A DNA stretch of 64,000 nt, from contig JAJEBV010000046.1 in NCBI GenBank assembly GCA_022822365.1, positions 1-64,000 of the forward strand, in the 5' to 3' direction. Within the stretch, counting starts at the first letter, position 1. Each line of letters begins with the position of its first letter. Shown one piece after another: positions 34,749-43,305 of the stretch. Position numbers and translations under genes: made by a program. This DNA is from Thermoanaerobaculia bacterium (GTDB lineage Bacteria > Acidobacteriota > Thermoanaerobaculia > Multivoradales > Multivoraceae). The notes under the pieces were generated by a model that did no database searches, was not told the DNA's origin, and saw only the letters and a list, made by a program, of their open reading frames with translations.

Positions 34749-34885
34749 GGCGTGGTTTCCTCCTCGATCCGGCGCGGGATCGTAGCACCGCCGGACGGGC
34801 GTGTGATGGCTCGGAAGCACCGGCGTCCGGGCGAGGTTGGACGGGTCGTCCGGTACATTCACAGTTCCTTCTGAGGGGAGGAGTC

Positions 34886-37800
34886 ATGCGGTGCAACGTG
34901 CTCGGAGGTGTTTGGACCCGGGTCGCCGCTGCGGGGATGGGCGCCGGGATGCTGGCGGCCGCCGGAGCTTCGGCTTCGGTGGAGGTGCATGGTTCGATTG
35001 GGGATTCGGCAGACGCTGGCCCGGCCCAGGTTTCCCTGGTGCCGGCGCTTACGCTTCATGAACTGCTAAGCGCGGTACTGGACGACGACGTGGGCGGCCT
35101 GTACCCCGTCGAAGCGACGGCCGACGTTGTGGACGGCAGCTTCGCGCTCGAAGTCGCCGAACCGGATGTGCGTTGGATCAGGGTGCGGAGGGCGGATGCC
35201 GGGGAGATGGCGTTTCTTCTGGTCGGGCCGGAGACGGACACGCTGTTGCCGTCGGGTGACCTGGAGAAACCCGCCTTCTGCAGGGTGCTGCTGAAGGCCC
35301 CGGCGAGCGCCTGGATCGTGCGCGGAGGGAGTCTGCGCGACTTCGGCTACTCGCGCTCCTGGACGGCCTGGCCGTTGATTCGCCGGATCGAGGCCGGAAC
35401 GACGGTTCGGCACGAATCCGGGGGCGTGTACTACGGTTCGTCCTGGTCCGGCTCGCGCCGCTTCGAGGTTCTCACCGTCGGCGCTCCCGGCTACGAACCG
35501 GAGGTCCTCGAGTGCGTTGCGGGAGCCGACCTGACGGTGGAACTGACGCGGTTGACGGCTCCGACCGTCAACGGCGTGCTGAGGAGGAACGGGGTGCCGG
35601 AACCCGCCGCGATTCTGCTCGGCGAAAACGGTTGGCCGGTCGGCGCCACGGACGAGCGAGGACGCTTCCGGGCGCCGGTGGGCGTGTACCACGTTCTGAC
35701 GGCCGACGGTGGTCTGGATGCGGTCGAGATCGTCGTGGAGGGTGCGGTCGAGCTTTCCGCGAACGCGTCACGGGAGGTGGTGGTGGGAGCACAGCCCGAT
35801 GCGTCGGGTTCGGGTGGAGTGCCGCGGTGGTCGGCGGTCCACTGGTCGTCGGCGGGAATGCCCCTCGCTATTGAGCGCGGGAGACTGACTGGAGCCTCGC
35901 TGACGGTGAAGGGCCGGCCGGGCGCCGCAACAACGACGGTACTGGCCGAACGCTTCGCGCCCCTCACGATCGATTGGGCGGCGCCGCCCCCGACGCTCTC
36001 GCTGGAACCGCCGCTCCGGCTTGAAGGAACCGTCGCGGATCCGACCGGCGCCGGGGTCGGTGGCGCCAGGGTGTCGATCAGCGGATACGGTGCGCGTCCA
36101 GTGGCCTGGTCCGAGGGCGGCGGGCGATTCTCGTTTGAGGTTGCCGAGTCGCCGGGCCGGAAGCAGCTCGTTGCGTCGGCCGCCGGTTACGGTGAGGCGC
36201 GTCGCGACTTGAGTGAGGTCCGGAGCGCGGGACGGCAGCCGATCGTCCTGGAACTGACCCCGCACCGCGCCATTCTCGGCCGGCTTGTAGCCGCCTCCGG
36301 CGGCGGGATTCGAGGGACGATTGGGTTGGCCGGGCCGCGGGATTCGGTGCACTTCATCGGTGAGGCCGCTTTGTGGAACGTCGAGAACCCGGCCTTGCTG
36401 CAGGTAGTCGAGACGGAGGACGACGGCGACTTCGCACTCGATCCCACCGCCGCGAGAGATGCCTGGCTGGTCGCGGCCGCTCCCGGCCATGGAACTGTGC
36501 GGAGGAAGCTGTCCGCGTCGGATCCGGGTTCGCCCGGAGAATGGCGTGTTGGAGACGTGGTCCTGGAACCGGAGATCGTCCTGCAGGGTCGCGTTGTCGA
36601 CGGGGACGGGGCGCCGGTCGAAGCGGCCACGATCGCTCTGGGTGAAGGCGAGACCTTCGTTCATTCGATGCGAAGGGGCCCGATGCGCGTTCCAGGCAAG
36701 AAGCTGACCGCCGGCCCTGACGGCCGCTTCCGCATCGCCGGGTTGGCGTCGGGCGATCAGGTCTCTCTTCACGTCTCGGCGCCCGATTTCGTGCGGGAAT
36801 CGATCCCGCTGGTCAGGGTGGACCCCTCGCTCGTCGCGGAGGAACTGGAGGTCCGGCTTCGCGAGGCCCTGGAGTTGCTTGGGCGCGTCACGGACGAGGC
36901 AACCGGCGACGGCGTCGAAGGAGTTCGCGTGCGCTTCGCTCAGACCGTTCGCGGCGGCTTCACAACGGCCGAGACGGACGAGGTCGGCGAGTTCTTGTTG
37001 CGGGGCGTTCCGGTTGGCGCCGGTGTGCTGAGCGCGTCTTCCAAGGGCTACGAGGATCTTGAACGTCCCTTGAACGAACTCCCGGCGGAACCGTTGGAAC
37101 TGGTCCTGCGGCCGAAGCCGGAGATGGAAGTGGCGGGTACGGTCATCCGGGAAGGAGTACCGGTGGCGGGAGCGTCGGTTCGGATCGAGTCCGCCATGTC
37201 GCTGACCGACGCTTCGGGCCGTTTCGTGGTGAGGTCGGCGCAGGGACAGGCGAGCCTGGTGTGCCTGGTACCGGGTGCGTCCCAGGTGAGCCGGAGGCAG
37301 ATCGAGGTCGACGCGAACCTCGGCGAGATCACGGTCGACGTCACGCCGGTCGTTCTGCGCGGGCGGGTGATCGGGCCGGACGGCTTGCCGATGCCGGCCG
37401 CCTTCGTGGCGGCTCGGCGCGACGATGGAGGTTGGCGCGACACGCGCCGAGCACAAACGGGGCCGGAGGGCGACTTCGAGTTGGTCGTCGAGCCTGGTTC
37501 CCATGCGGTCAGCGCCACGTTCGACAGCATGGAGGGTCCGCAGGTTGACGTGGACGTCGTGGCGGGCGATGCGCCGTACGTCGAACTGACCGGGCCTGGC
37601 GCGGGACTGCTTCGGGTCACGGTGCGCGGGCTGACCCCTGCCGAGACAGGCGGGGTTCTTCTGATGGTCGAGACGATCTATCCCTCCGGAGGAACGTCGG
37701 GGCGCGGGATGCGCGCCGCCACGGGCGGAACCGCGACGGAGCCGGTGTTCGAGATGCCGTTCCGGCAGCTTGAGGGCACAACGACGGTGATCGCCTCCGT

Positions 37801-38431
37801 GGAGTCCACTGGCCGCTCCCGGCGCGCGCCCCTGCGGATGGCGCCCACCGGGGTCACCGAGGTCGAGCTCTCGTTCGCGGACGATCCGGGTCTCCTGGAG
37901 GGCTCGGTCACGCTCGACGGCCGGCCGCTGGCGGGCGAACGCGTGTTCGTGACCGACGAGCGGCGCAACCTGGCGTGGAGCGTGAGAACGGATCATCGCG
38001 GCAGCTTCCTGATCGACGGCCTGCGCAAGGGTGAGGAGGTCGCGGTTGCCGCCGTGGGCCAGCAGCGGCGGGTTCGCGTGGCAGACACGAGTTCCCGCGT
38101 CGACTTCGAGTCCTACACCGCCTCCGTCCGGGGTCGATTGCTCGATGTCGAAACGGGATTGCCTGCAGCAGGGATGCGAGTTTCCGCGGTACCGGCCTGG
38201 AGCGCCAGGGAGAATGACGTGACACGGACGATGCGCCGGCAGGCGAACACGCGCACGGCGGATGACGGCTCCTTCGTCATCGATGGCCTGTTCGCGGCGC
38301 CGTATCGATTGGAGATCCGGCCGGCCGGCAGAAACCTGTCGACGGAACTCATTGTCGGCTCCTCGGAGGTCGACTTGAGTGCGGGTGATCTGGAAGTGAC
38401 GGTCGCCGTGCCCTTGCCCGAGAAGCGCTAG
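34886..38431 (+). CDS. Giant secreted carboxypeptidase-regulatory-like repeat protein
   Basis: The start ATG 34886 follows GAGGGGAGGAG. The 1181-residue protein has a Sec signal (MGAGMLAAAGASASV, cleavage near 31). At least eight beta-sandwich repeats follow, each with a G-x-V-x-D/G...P-V-x-G-A/V-x-V strand pair and a D-x-x-G-R/E/S-F turn: about 225-275, 378-440, 461-535, 565-640, 662-725, 747-805, 822-880, 1010-1070 and 1090-1160. These CarboxypepD_reg/CNA-B-like modules serve as stalks or binding domains on the cell surface. No catalytic domain, anchor or sorting tail is visible. Expansion of the array by internal duplication is likely. Confidence 0.75.
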   Translation: MRCNVLGGVWTRVAAAGMGAGMLAAAGASASVEVHGSIGDSADAGPAQVSLVPALTLHELLSAVLDDDVGGLYPVEATADVVDGSFALEVAEPDVRWIRVRRADAGEMAFLLVGPETDTLLPSGDLEKPAFCRVLLKAPASAWIVRGGSLRDFGYSRSWTAWPLIRRIEAGTTVRHESGGVYYGSSWSGSRRFEVLTVGAPGYEPEVLECVAGADLTVELTRLTAPTVNGVLRRNGVPEPAAILLGENGWPVGATDERGRFRAPVGVYHVLTADGGLDAVEIVVEGAVELSANASREVVVGAQPDASGSGGVPRWSAVHWSSAGMPLAIERGRLTGASLTVKGRPGAATTTVLAERFAPLTIDWAAPPPTLSLEPPLRLEGTVADPTGAGVGGARVSISGYGARPVAWSEGGGRFSFEVAESPGRKQLVASAAGYGEARRDLSEVRSAGRQPIVLELTPHRAILGRLVAASGGGIRGTIGLAGPRDSVHFIGEAALWNVENPALLQVVETEDDGDFALDPTAARDAWLVAAAPGHGTVRRKLSASDPGSPGEWRVGDVVLEPEIVLQGRVVDGDGAPVEAATIALGEGETFVHSMRRGPMRVPGKKLTAGPDGRFRIAGLASGDQVSLHVSAPDFVRESIPLVRVDPSLVAEELEVRLREALELLGRVTDEATGDGVEGVRVRFAQTVRGGFTTAETDEVGEFLLRGVPVGAGVLSASSKGYEDLERPLNELPAEPLELVLRPKPEMEVAGTVIREGVPVAGASVRIESAMSLTDASGRFVVRSAQGQASLVCLVPGASQVSRRQIEVDANLGEITVDVTPVVLRGRVIGPDGLPMPAAFVAARRDDGGWRDTRRAQTGPEGDFELVVEPGSHAVSATFDSMEGPQVDVDVVAGDAPYVELTGPGAGLLRVTVRGLTPAETGGVLLMVETIYPSGGTSGRGMRAATGGTATEPVFEMPFRQLEGTTTVIASVESTGRSRRAPLRMAPTGVTEVELSFADDPGLLEGSVTLDGRPLAGERVFVTDERRNLAWSVRTDHRGSFLIDGLRKGEEVAVAAVGQQRRVRVADTSSRVDFESYTASVRGRLLDVETGLPAAGMRVSAVPAWSARENDVTRTMRRQANTRTADDGSFVIDGLFAAPYRLEIRPAGRNLSTELIVGSSEVDLSAGDLEVTVAVPLPEKR

Positions 38432-38487
38432 CGTCGCGACGAGCCTCGTTGGTTCAGGCCCGCCGAAGCGCCAATAGACTCCCGCCC

Positions 38488-39513
38488 ATGGCGGAGCGTG
38501 TTCTGGTCACCGGCGGAGCCGGCTTCATCGGCAGTCACACCTGCGTCGAGCTGCTCGCTTCCGGTTGGGACGTGACCGTCATCGACGATCTCTCGAACAG
38601 TTCGCCCGAGGCGTTGCGCCGGGTACAGGAACTGGCGGGGCGGGACATGCGTTTCGTCGAAGGGGACGTGCTCGACGAGGCGGCGCTCGAACAGGCGTTC
38701 GGCGAGGGCGGCTGCTCGGCGGTCATCCACTTCGCCGCGAAGAAGGCAGTAGGCGAGTCCTGCGCCGACCCGCTTGGCTACTACCGTACGAACGTGGCGG
38801 GCACCATCAGCCTCCTGAGGGCGATGCGCCGGCACGACGTGCGCCGGCTGGTCTTCTCGTCGTCCGCGACGGTCTACGGCGATCCGGGGCCGGGCGCCTG
38901 CCCGCTGGCCGAGAGCGCGCCGCTCAGGCCCTCCAATCCCTACGGCCAGACGAAGCTCTGCGTCGAGCGCATGCTGCGAGATGTGGCCGCGTCGGAGGAG
39001 GACTGGCGGATCCTCTCGCTGCGCTACTTCAACCCCGCCGGGGCTCACCCGAGCGGCCGGATCGGCGAGGACCCACGGGGCCTGCCGGAGAACCTCTTGC
39101 CGAGCGCGATGCAGGCCGCGGTAGGAACGTTGCGCGAGCTTCGTGTGTTCGGGACGGACTACCCGACCCGGGACGGGACAGCGATCCGGGACTATCTCCA
39201 CGTCGTCGATGTAGCGACAGGGCACTTGCGGGCCCTGGACCGCCTGCCGGCGGTCAACGGCTGCTTCGAGTACAACCTGGGCACGGGCCGCGGGGTCACG
39301 GTGTTCGAGGTGCTCGAGGCCGTGAAACGGGCCAGCGGCCGTGAGATACCGGCCGTGCTCGAAGGGCGACGGCAAGGCGACGCGACGGAGATATGGGCGG
39401 ATCCGTCGCTCGCGGGCCGGGACCTTGACTGGACGGCGGAGCGCGGCCTCGACGACATCTGCGCCGACGCCTGGCGCTGGCAGAACGCGAACCCCGAGGG
39501 GTACGGAAGTTGA
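38488..39513 (+). CDS. galE: UDP-glucose 4-epimerase
   Basis: The 341-residue SDR-type enzyme has the NAD motif VLVTGGAGFIGSHTCVELL (about 5-23), VIHFAAKKAVGES, the catalytic Ser in VFSSSATVYGDP and the Tyr-x3-Lys pair in NPYGQTKLCVE. RDYLHVVDVATGHLRAL is also characteristic. It interconverts UDP-glucose and UDP-galactose for glycans. I chose ATG 38488 at the conserved N-terminus. Its stop overlaps the next start (TTGA), making it the first gene of a tightly coupled five-gene run. Confidence 0.9.
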   Translation: MAERVLVTGGAGFIGSHTCVELLASGWDVTVIDDLSNSSPEALRRVQELAGRDMRFVEGDVLDEAALEQAFGEGGCSAVIHFAAKKAVGESCADPLGYYRTNVAGTISLLRAMRRHDVRRLVFSSSATVYGDPGPGACPLAESAPLRPSNPYGQTKLCVERMLRDVAASEEDWRILSLRYFNPAGAHPSGRIGEDPRGLPENLLPSAMQAAVGTLRELRVFGTDYPTRDGTAIRDYLHVVDVATGHLRALDRLPAVNGCFEYNLGTGRGVTVFEVLEAVKRASGREIPAVLEGRRQGDATEIWADPSLAGRDLDWTAERGLDDICADAWRWQNANPEGYGS

Positions 39514-40172
39514 GCGGAGACGGCAGGCCGAGCGCGGGAGATGCGCCGCTCGAGGTGTTCGTCTACTACGACTTCGCCTCCAGCCTGAGCTACGTGGCGC
39601 ACCGGGTGCTGGCCCGGGTCGACGAGGCGCTCGCGGCGGAGCGCGTCGACCTGCGGTGGAAGGCGATCGACCTGACCGGCGTGGGGAACTTCCAGCGCGG
39701 CCGGCTTCTCGACCCGGCACGGCGGCAGAGCCTGCTGAGGGTGGCTGCGGCGCTGGACGTGAACTTCGACCCACCCGCGCGTTGGCCCGACTCGCGCTTG
39801 GCCGGCGAGGTAGCGGTGGTCCTGGACGAGCGCATCGACCACGGACTCGACCCGGCGATCGAACGGGAATGGCGGGAGACCGTGTTCGCGGCCTGTTACG
39901 AGCGCGACGTCGAGGTCGAGGATCTGCTGCGGGACTTCGAGCGCCGTGTCCCCTTCCCGCTCGGGTCGCCCGACGATCTTGCCGCCGGCCGCCGGCTGGC
40001 CGAAGTCACGCGGAACGCGGTGGCGGCCGGGGTCGAGGGTGTGCCGACCCTGATGCTCGACGTCTTCCCGCTGTGCGGCATCCACGACGAGGAGACGATG
40101 CTGGGGATGATCCGGCGCTACGCGCGGCGGCGCCGTCGGCTGGAGGCGGATGCCGCAGCCGGGGTCAATTGA
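39510..40172 (+). CDS. DsbA-family / HCCA-isomerase-like thioredoxin-fold protein
   Basis: The 220-residue protein starts at TTG 39510 inside the galE stop. After a short disordered lead comes LEVFVYYDFASSLSYVAHRV (about 14-33), the first strand and helix of the DsbA/FrnE/2-hydroxychromene-2-carboxylate isomerase group. The C-terminal GVEGVPTLMLD carries the cis-Pro loop that all these folds share. The active-site position has Ser-Ser-Leu-Ser instead of C-x-x-C, as in the glutathione-S-transferase kappa/isomerase branch, so redox activity is unlikely. No signal peptide. Substrate unknown. Confidence 0.72.
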   Translation: MSGDGRPSAGDAPLEVFVYYDFASSLSYVAHRVLARVDEALAAERVDLRWKAIDLTGVGNFQRGRLLDPARRQSLLRVAAALDVNFDPPARWPDSRLAGEVAVVLDERIDHGLDPAIEREWRETVFAACYERDVEVEDLLRDFERRVPFPLGSPDDLAAGRRLAEVTRNAVAAGVEGVPTLMLDVFPLCGIHDEETMLGMIRRYARRRRRLEADAAAGVN

Positions 40173-41896
40173 TGCGTCTCCTCGCCTTGGCTGCGGCCAC
40201 ATCCGCGATCCTCGGTTGCGCGGTGGAGGAAGGCGCTTCGGAGCCGCCGGCCGCTTCGTCGACGGACGTCGCGGCCGCGGGAGGTGTGCGATTCGTCGAC
40301 GTGACCGCCGAGACGGGCCTCGACTTCGTTCACGCGACGGCCTCCGCCGGGACCTTCCCGATGCCGGCGATCATGGGCGGCGGCGTCGCGGCGTTCGACG
40401 CGGACGGCGACGGTCTGCTCGACCTCTACTTCCCGAACGCGGGCAGCGAGATCGCCGGAGAGGCGGGGCGCAACCGCTTCTACCTGCAGCAGCCGCGCGG
40501 CCGTTTCGTCGATGCGACCGCGGGTTCGGGTCTGGACAATCCTGGCTACGGGATGGGCGCGGCGGTGGGAGACATCGACAACGACGGTGACCTCGACCTG
40601 TACGTGACGAACTTCGGCGCCGACGTGCTCTACCGGAACGAAGGCGGCGGCCGCTTCGTCGACGTGACGGCCGAGCTCGTTGTTGCGACACCCGGCTGGT
40701 CGACCTCGGCGGTGTTCCTCGACGCCGATCTTGACGGCTGGCTGGACCTCTACGTCGCCCGCTACGTCCAGTGGCACGAGGCGCGGGAGTGCCAGGTCCA
40801 GGGCGGGCGGATTGACTACTGCGGCCCGCAGCAGTTCGAGGGCGAGGCGGACGTCTTCTACCGGAACGAGGGCGGCCGGCGCTTCGTTGATCGCAGCCGG
40901 GATGCGGGTGTTTCGCTGATCGAGGACGCGGGCCTGGGCGTCGTCGCCGCCGACCTCGACGAGGACGGACTGCCCGACGTCTACGTCGCCAACGACGCCG
41001 ACCCGAACCAGCTCTGGATCAACCGTGGCGACGGGGTGTTCGAGGATGACGCGGTGCTGCTCGGCGCGGCCTACAATCGGTTTGGTGTAGGCGAGGCGGG
41101 AATGGGCGTAGCACTGGGTGACATCGACGGCGACCGGGACGTGGACCTGTTCCTGAGTCACCTGATAGAGGAGACGAACACGCTGTACGTGAACCTGGGC
41201 GGAACGCCGGGCGCGACGGCCGGCTTCGAGGACCGGGCAGCCGAAGCCGGCCTGGCGGCGCCCAGCACGCGGTACACCGGTTTCGGGACGGTGTTCTTCG
41301 ACGCCGACAACGACGGCGACCTGGACCTCGCCGTGGTCAACGGCGCGGTCAAGCAGCGCCCGGAGACGCTCCCGGACCGTGACGACTGGTTCTGGCGCGG
41401 CTACGCCGAGCCCAACCTGCTCATGCTGGGCGACGGTGCCGGCGTCTTCGCCGATGCCAGCGCCGCCTCGGCCGACTTCGGGACGGCGCTCGACGTGAGC
41501 CGCGGCCTGGTTCCCTTCGACCTGGAGGGTGACGGCGATCTGGACCTGCTGGTCAGCAATCTGGAGGGGCCGGCGCGCGTCTATCGCAACGAGACGATCA
41601 CGGAGGTCGCGACGGGCACAGCGGGCTGGATGCGGCTTCGTGTCGTAGACCCGGGCCTCCGGCGTACGGTGTTCGGCGCCTCGGTCGTCGCCTGGATCGA
41701 CGGCCGGCCGGTTCGCCGCCTCGTGCTGCCCCTCGGCGGCTACCTGACCGGAGGCGAGGCGCCGCTCCACATCGGCCTTGGGGACGCCACCAACGTCGAG
41801 CGCTTCGAGGTGACCTGGCCTGGCGGCGCGGTCGAGGAGTTCGCTGGCACTGCGAGCGGCAACGAAGTCGTCCTGGCACGCGGAGAAGGCCGATGA
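40172..41896 (+). CDS. CRTAC1-like FG-GAP/UnbV (ASPIC) lipoprotein
   Basis: The 574-residue protein begins at ATG 40172, sharing one base with the preceding stop. It has a lipoprotein signal (LLALAAATSAILGCAVEE, Cys16). About seven FG-GAP/VCBS units follow, each with a calcium-loop type D-x-D-x-D-G-x-x-D motif, such as AFDADGDGLLDLYF and DIDNDGDLDLYVTNFG. The C-terminus (about 490-570) is the ASPIC/UnbV domain, with FGASVVAWIDG and VTWPGGAVEEF. Such beta-propeller proteins are abundant in Acidobacteriota and Planctomycetes and lie at the cell surface, with unknown ligands. The TPR gene downstream overlaps by 4 nt, a pairing common for this family. Confidence 0.87.
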   Translation: MRLLALAAATSAILGCAVEEGASEPPAASSTDVAAAGGVRFVDVTAETGLDFVHATASAGTFPMPAIMGGGVAAFDADGDGLLDLYFPNAGSEIAGEAGRNRFYLQQPRGRFVDATAGSGLDNPGYGMGAAVGDIDNDGDLDLYVTNFGADVLYRNEGGGRFVDVTAELVVATPGWSTSAVFLDADLDGWLDLYVARYVQWHEARECQVQGGRIDYCGPQQFEGEADVFYRNEGGRRFVDRSRDAGVSLIEDAGLGVVAADLDEDGLPDVYVANDADPNQLWINRGDGVFEDDAVLLGAAYNRFGVGEAGMGVALGDIDGDRDVDLFLSHLIEETNTLYVNLGGTPGATAGFEDRAAEAGLAAPSTRYTGFGTVFFDADNDGDLDLAVVNGAVKQRPETLPDRDDWFWRGYAEPNLLMLGDGAGVFADASAASADFGTALDVSRGLVPFDLEGDGDLDLLVSNLEGPARVYRNETITEVATGTAGWMRLRVVDPGLRRTVFGASVVAWIDGRPVRRLVLPLGGYLTGGEAPLHIGLGDATNVERFEVTWPGGAVEEFAGTASGNEVVLARGEGR

Positions 41897-43305
41897 GCGT
41901 CCGTCCGCAGCGTGGAGTGAACGAGTGCAGTAGGGAAGTTCACAGTCTGCACTGCTCCATCTCCGGGTGCGCGGGTCATCTGACCCGCATTCGCAGCGGC
42001 GTCGCCATTGCAGTCCTGGTTCTCGTTCCCGCCGTCACCCAAGCCGCCGAGCTCCCGACCCCCGACCTCACCGCCGTCGAACCTCGCGTCCGCGCCGCCA
42101 TCGAGAAGGAACTCGCCACCGCCACCCGCGAACCCGACTCGCCGACCGCCTGGGGCCGCCTCGCCATGACCCTCCACGCCCACCAGTTCGACGAGGGGGC
42201 CGCGGCCGCGTACGCCGAGGCTTCGCGCCTGGCGCCCGGCGACTTCCGCTGGATCTATCTGCGAGCGAACGTGGAAGAGGCCCGCGATCCGGCCGCGGCG
42301 GCGGCGCTCTACCGCCAGGCCGTCGAACTCGACCCCAACTACGCGCCGGCCCGCATCCGCCTCGCCTCCGCCCACGAGAAGATCGGCCTCGCCGCCGACG
42401 CGGACGAGCACTACCGGGAAGCCGCGCGTCTCGAACCCGACAACGCGGTCGCGCACCTCGGCCTCGGTCGCCTCGCCTTGGCGCGTGGCGAGGGCGAGGT
42501 CGATCAGGCCATTCGACACCTCGAAAGGGCCTACGAACTGAGCCCCGATACCCAGGCCGTCGTCGCCATGCTGTCGCGGGCCCGGCACCGGGCAGGCGAC
42601 CGCGACGGGGCGAGGCGCCTCGCCCAGGCGGCGCGGGACCTGCCGCCGCTGCTCCACCAGCGCGACCCGCGCCGCGCCCAGGTCGACCTGCTGGCCGTGG
42701 ACTCGGAGAGCTTTCTGCGCCGGAGCAAGACCTACCGGGAGACGGGGCAGTTGCAGGCTTCCCTCGGGGAGCTACGGCGGCTGATCGAACTGGAACCTGG
42801 GAACGCCCAGGCGCACTTCGCCGCGGCCGGCGTTCACGACCGGATGAACCGGCCGAGGGAGGCCGCCGCGGCCGCGCGCCGCGCTCTCGAACTCGACCCC
42901 GAGCTGGCGGGCGGGCGAGCGGTGCTGGCTGGCGCTTTGTTCAAGCTCGGGCAGTTCGGGGAGGCGGCCGTCGAGGCCGAGCGGGTCCTTGCCGAAGATC
43001 CGGACGACGTCCACATGCTGCTCGTCACGACCATGCTGGCGATGCGAGAGAACGACGTGGCCCGGGCTCTCGAGCGGCTCGACCGCGCGGCCGCGGCCGG
43101 CGTCCCGGACAACCTGATGCGGGATCTGATGGTTCAGCTCCAGCTCGAGCTGGCCGACGCTCTGGGAGGTGCAGGCTTCTACGACGACGCGGCGCGCCGG
43201 ATCGAGCAGGTGATCGAAGCGCTGGAGCAGGGCGGGGCCAGCGAAAGCGAGTTGCGGCTTCACCGGCGCCGGCTTGCGCAGTACCGGGAAAGGGCGCGCG
43301 GATGA
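41893..43305 (+). CDS. Secreted or membrane-tethered TPR protein
   Basis: The 470-residue protein overlaps the CRTAC1-like stop (ATGA). A hydrophobic segment GVAIAVLVLVPAVTQAAE (about 36-53) acts as signal peptide or anchor, but it is preceded by an unusually long 35-residue leader, part of which is encoded by a palindromic element. At least nine tetratricopeptide units follow from about 80 to 455, for example AAALYRQAVELDPNYAPARI and AAAARRALELDPELAGGRAV. TPR domains hold partner proteins, so I infer that it pairs with the co-encoded FG-GAP lipoprotein. Its stop overlaps gltX. Confidence 0.82.
   Translation: MSVRPQRGVNECSREVHSLHCSISGCAGHLTRIRSGVAIAVLVLVPAVTQAAELPTPDLTAVEPRVRAAIEKELATATREPDSPTAWGRLAMTLHAHQFDEGAAAAYAEASRLAPGDFRWIYLRANVEEARDPAAAAALYRQAVELDPNYAPARIRLASAHEKIGLAADADEHYREAARLEPDNAVAHLGLGRLALARGEGEVDQAIRHLERAYELSPDTQAVVAMLSRARHRAGDRDGARRLAQAARDLPPLLHQRDPRRAQVDLLAVDSESFLRRSKTYRETGQLQASLGELRRLIELEPGNAQAHFAAAGVHDRMNRPREAAAAARRALELDPELAGGRAVLAGALFKLGQFGEAAVEAERVLAEDPDDVHMLLVTTMLAMRENDVARALERLDRAAAAGVPDNLMRDLMVQLQLELADALGGAGFYDDAARRIEQVIEALEQGGASESELRLHRRRLAQYRERARG
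41971..41988. repeat. Palindrome inside the TPR gene leader
   Basis: GCGGGTC-ATCT-GACCCGC, a perfect 7-bp stem, is the same hairpin type as those at 15089, 27624 and 44851. It encodes residues about 27-32 (AGHLTR) of the TPR protein, just ahead of the hydrophobic segment. Confidence 0.7.

Noticed and set aside
34739..34885. Start of the giant repeat protein at 34739
   Set aside because: This would overlap mdh's start region and lacks a ribosome-binding site, while ATG 34886 has a strong one followed by a signal peptide.
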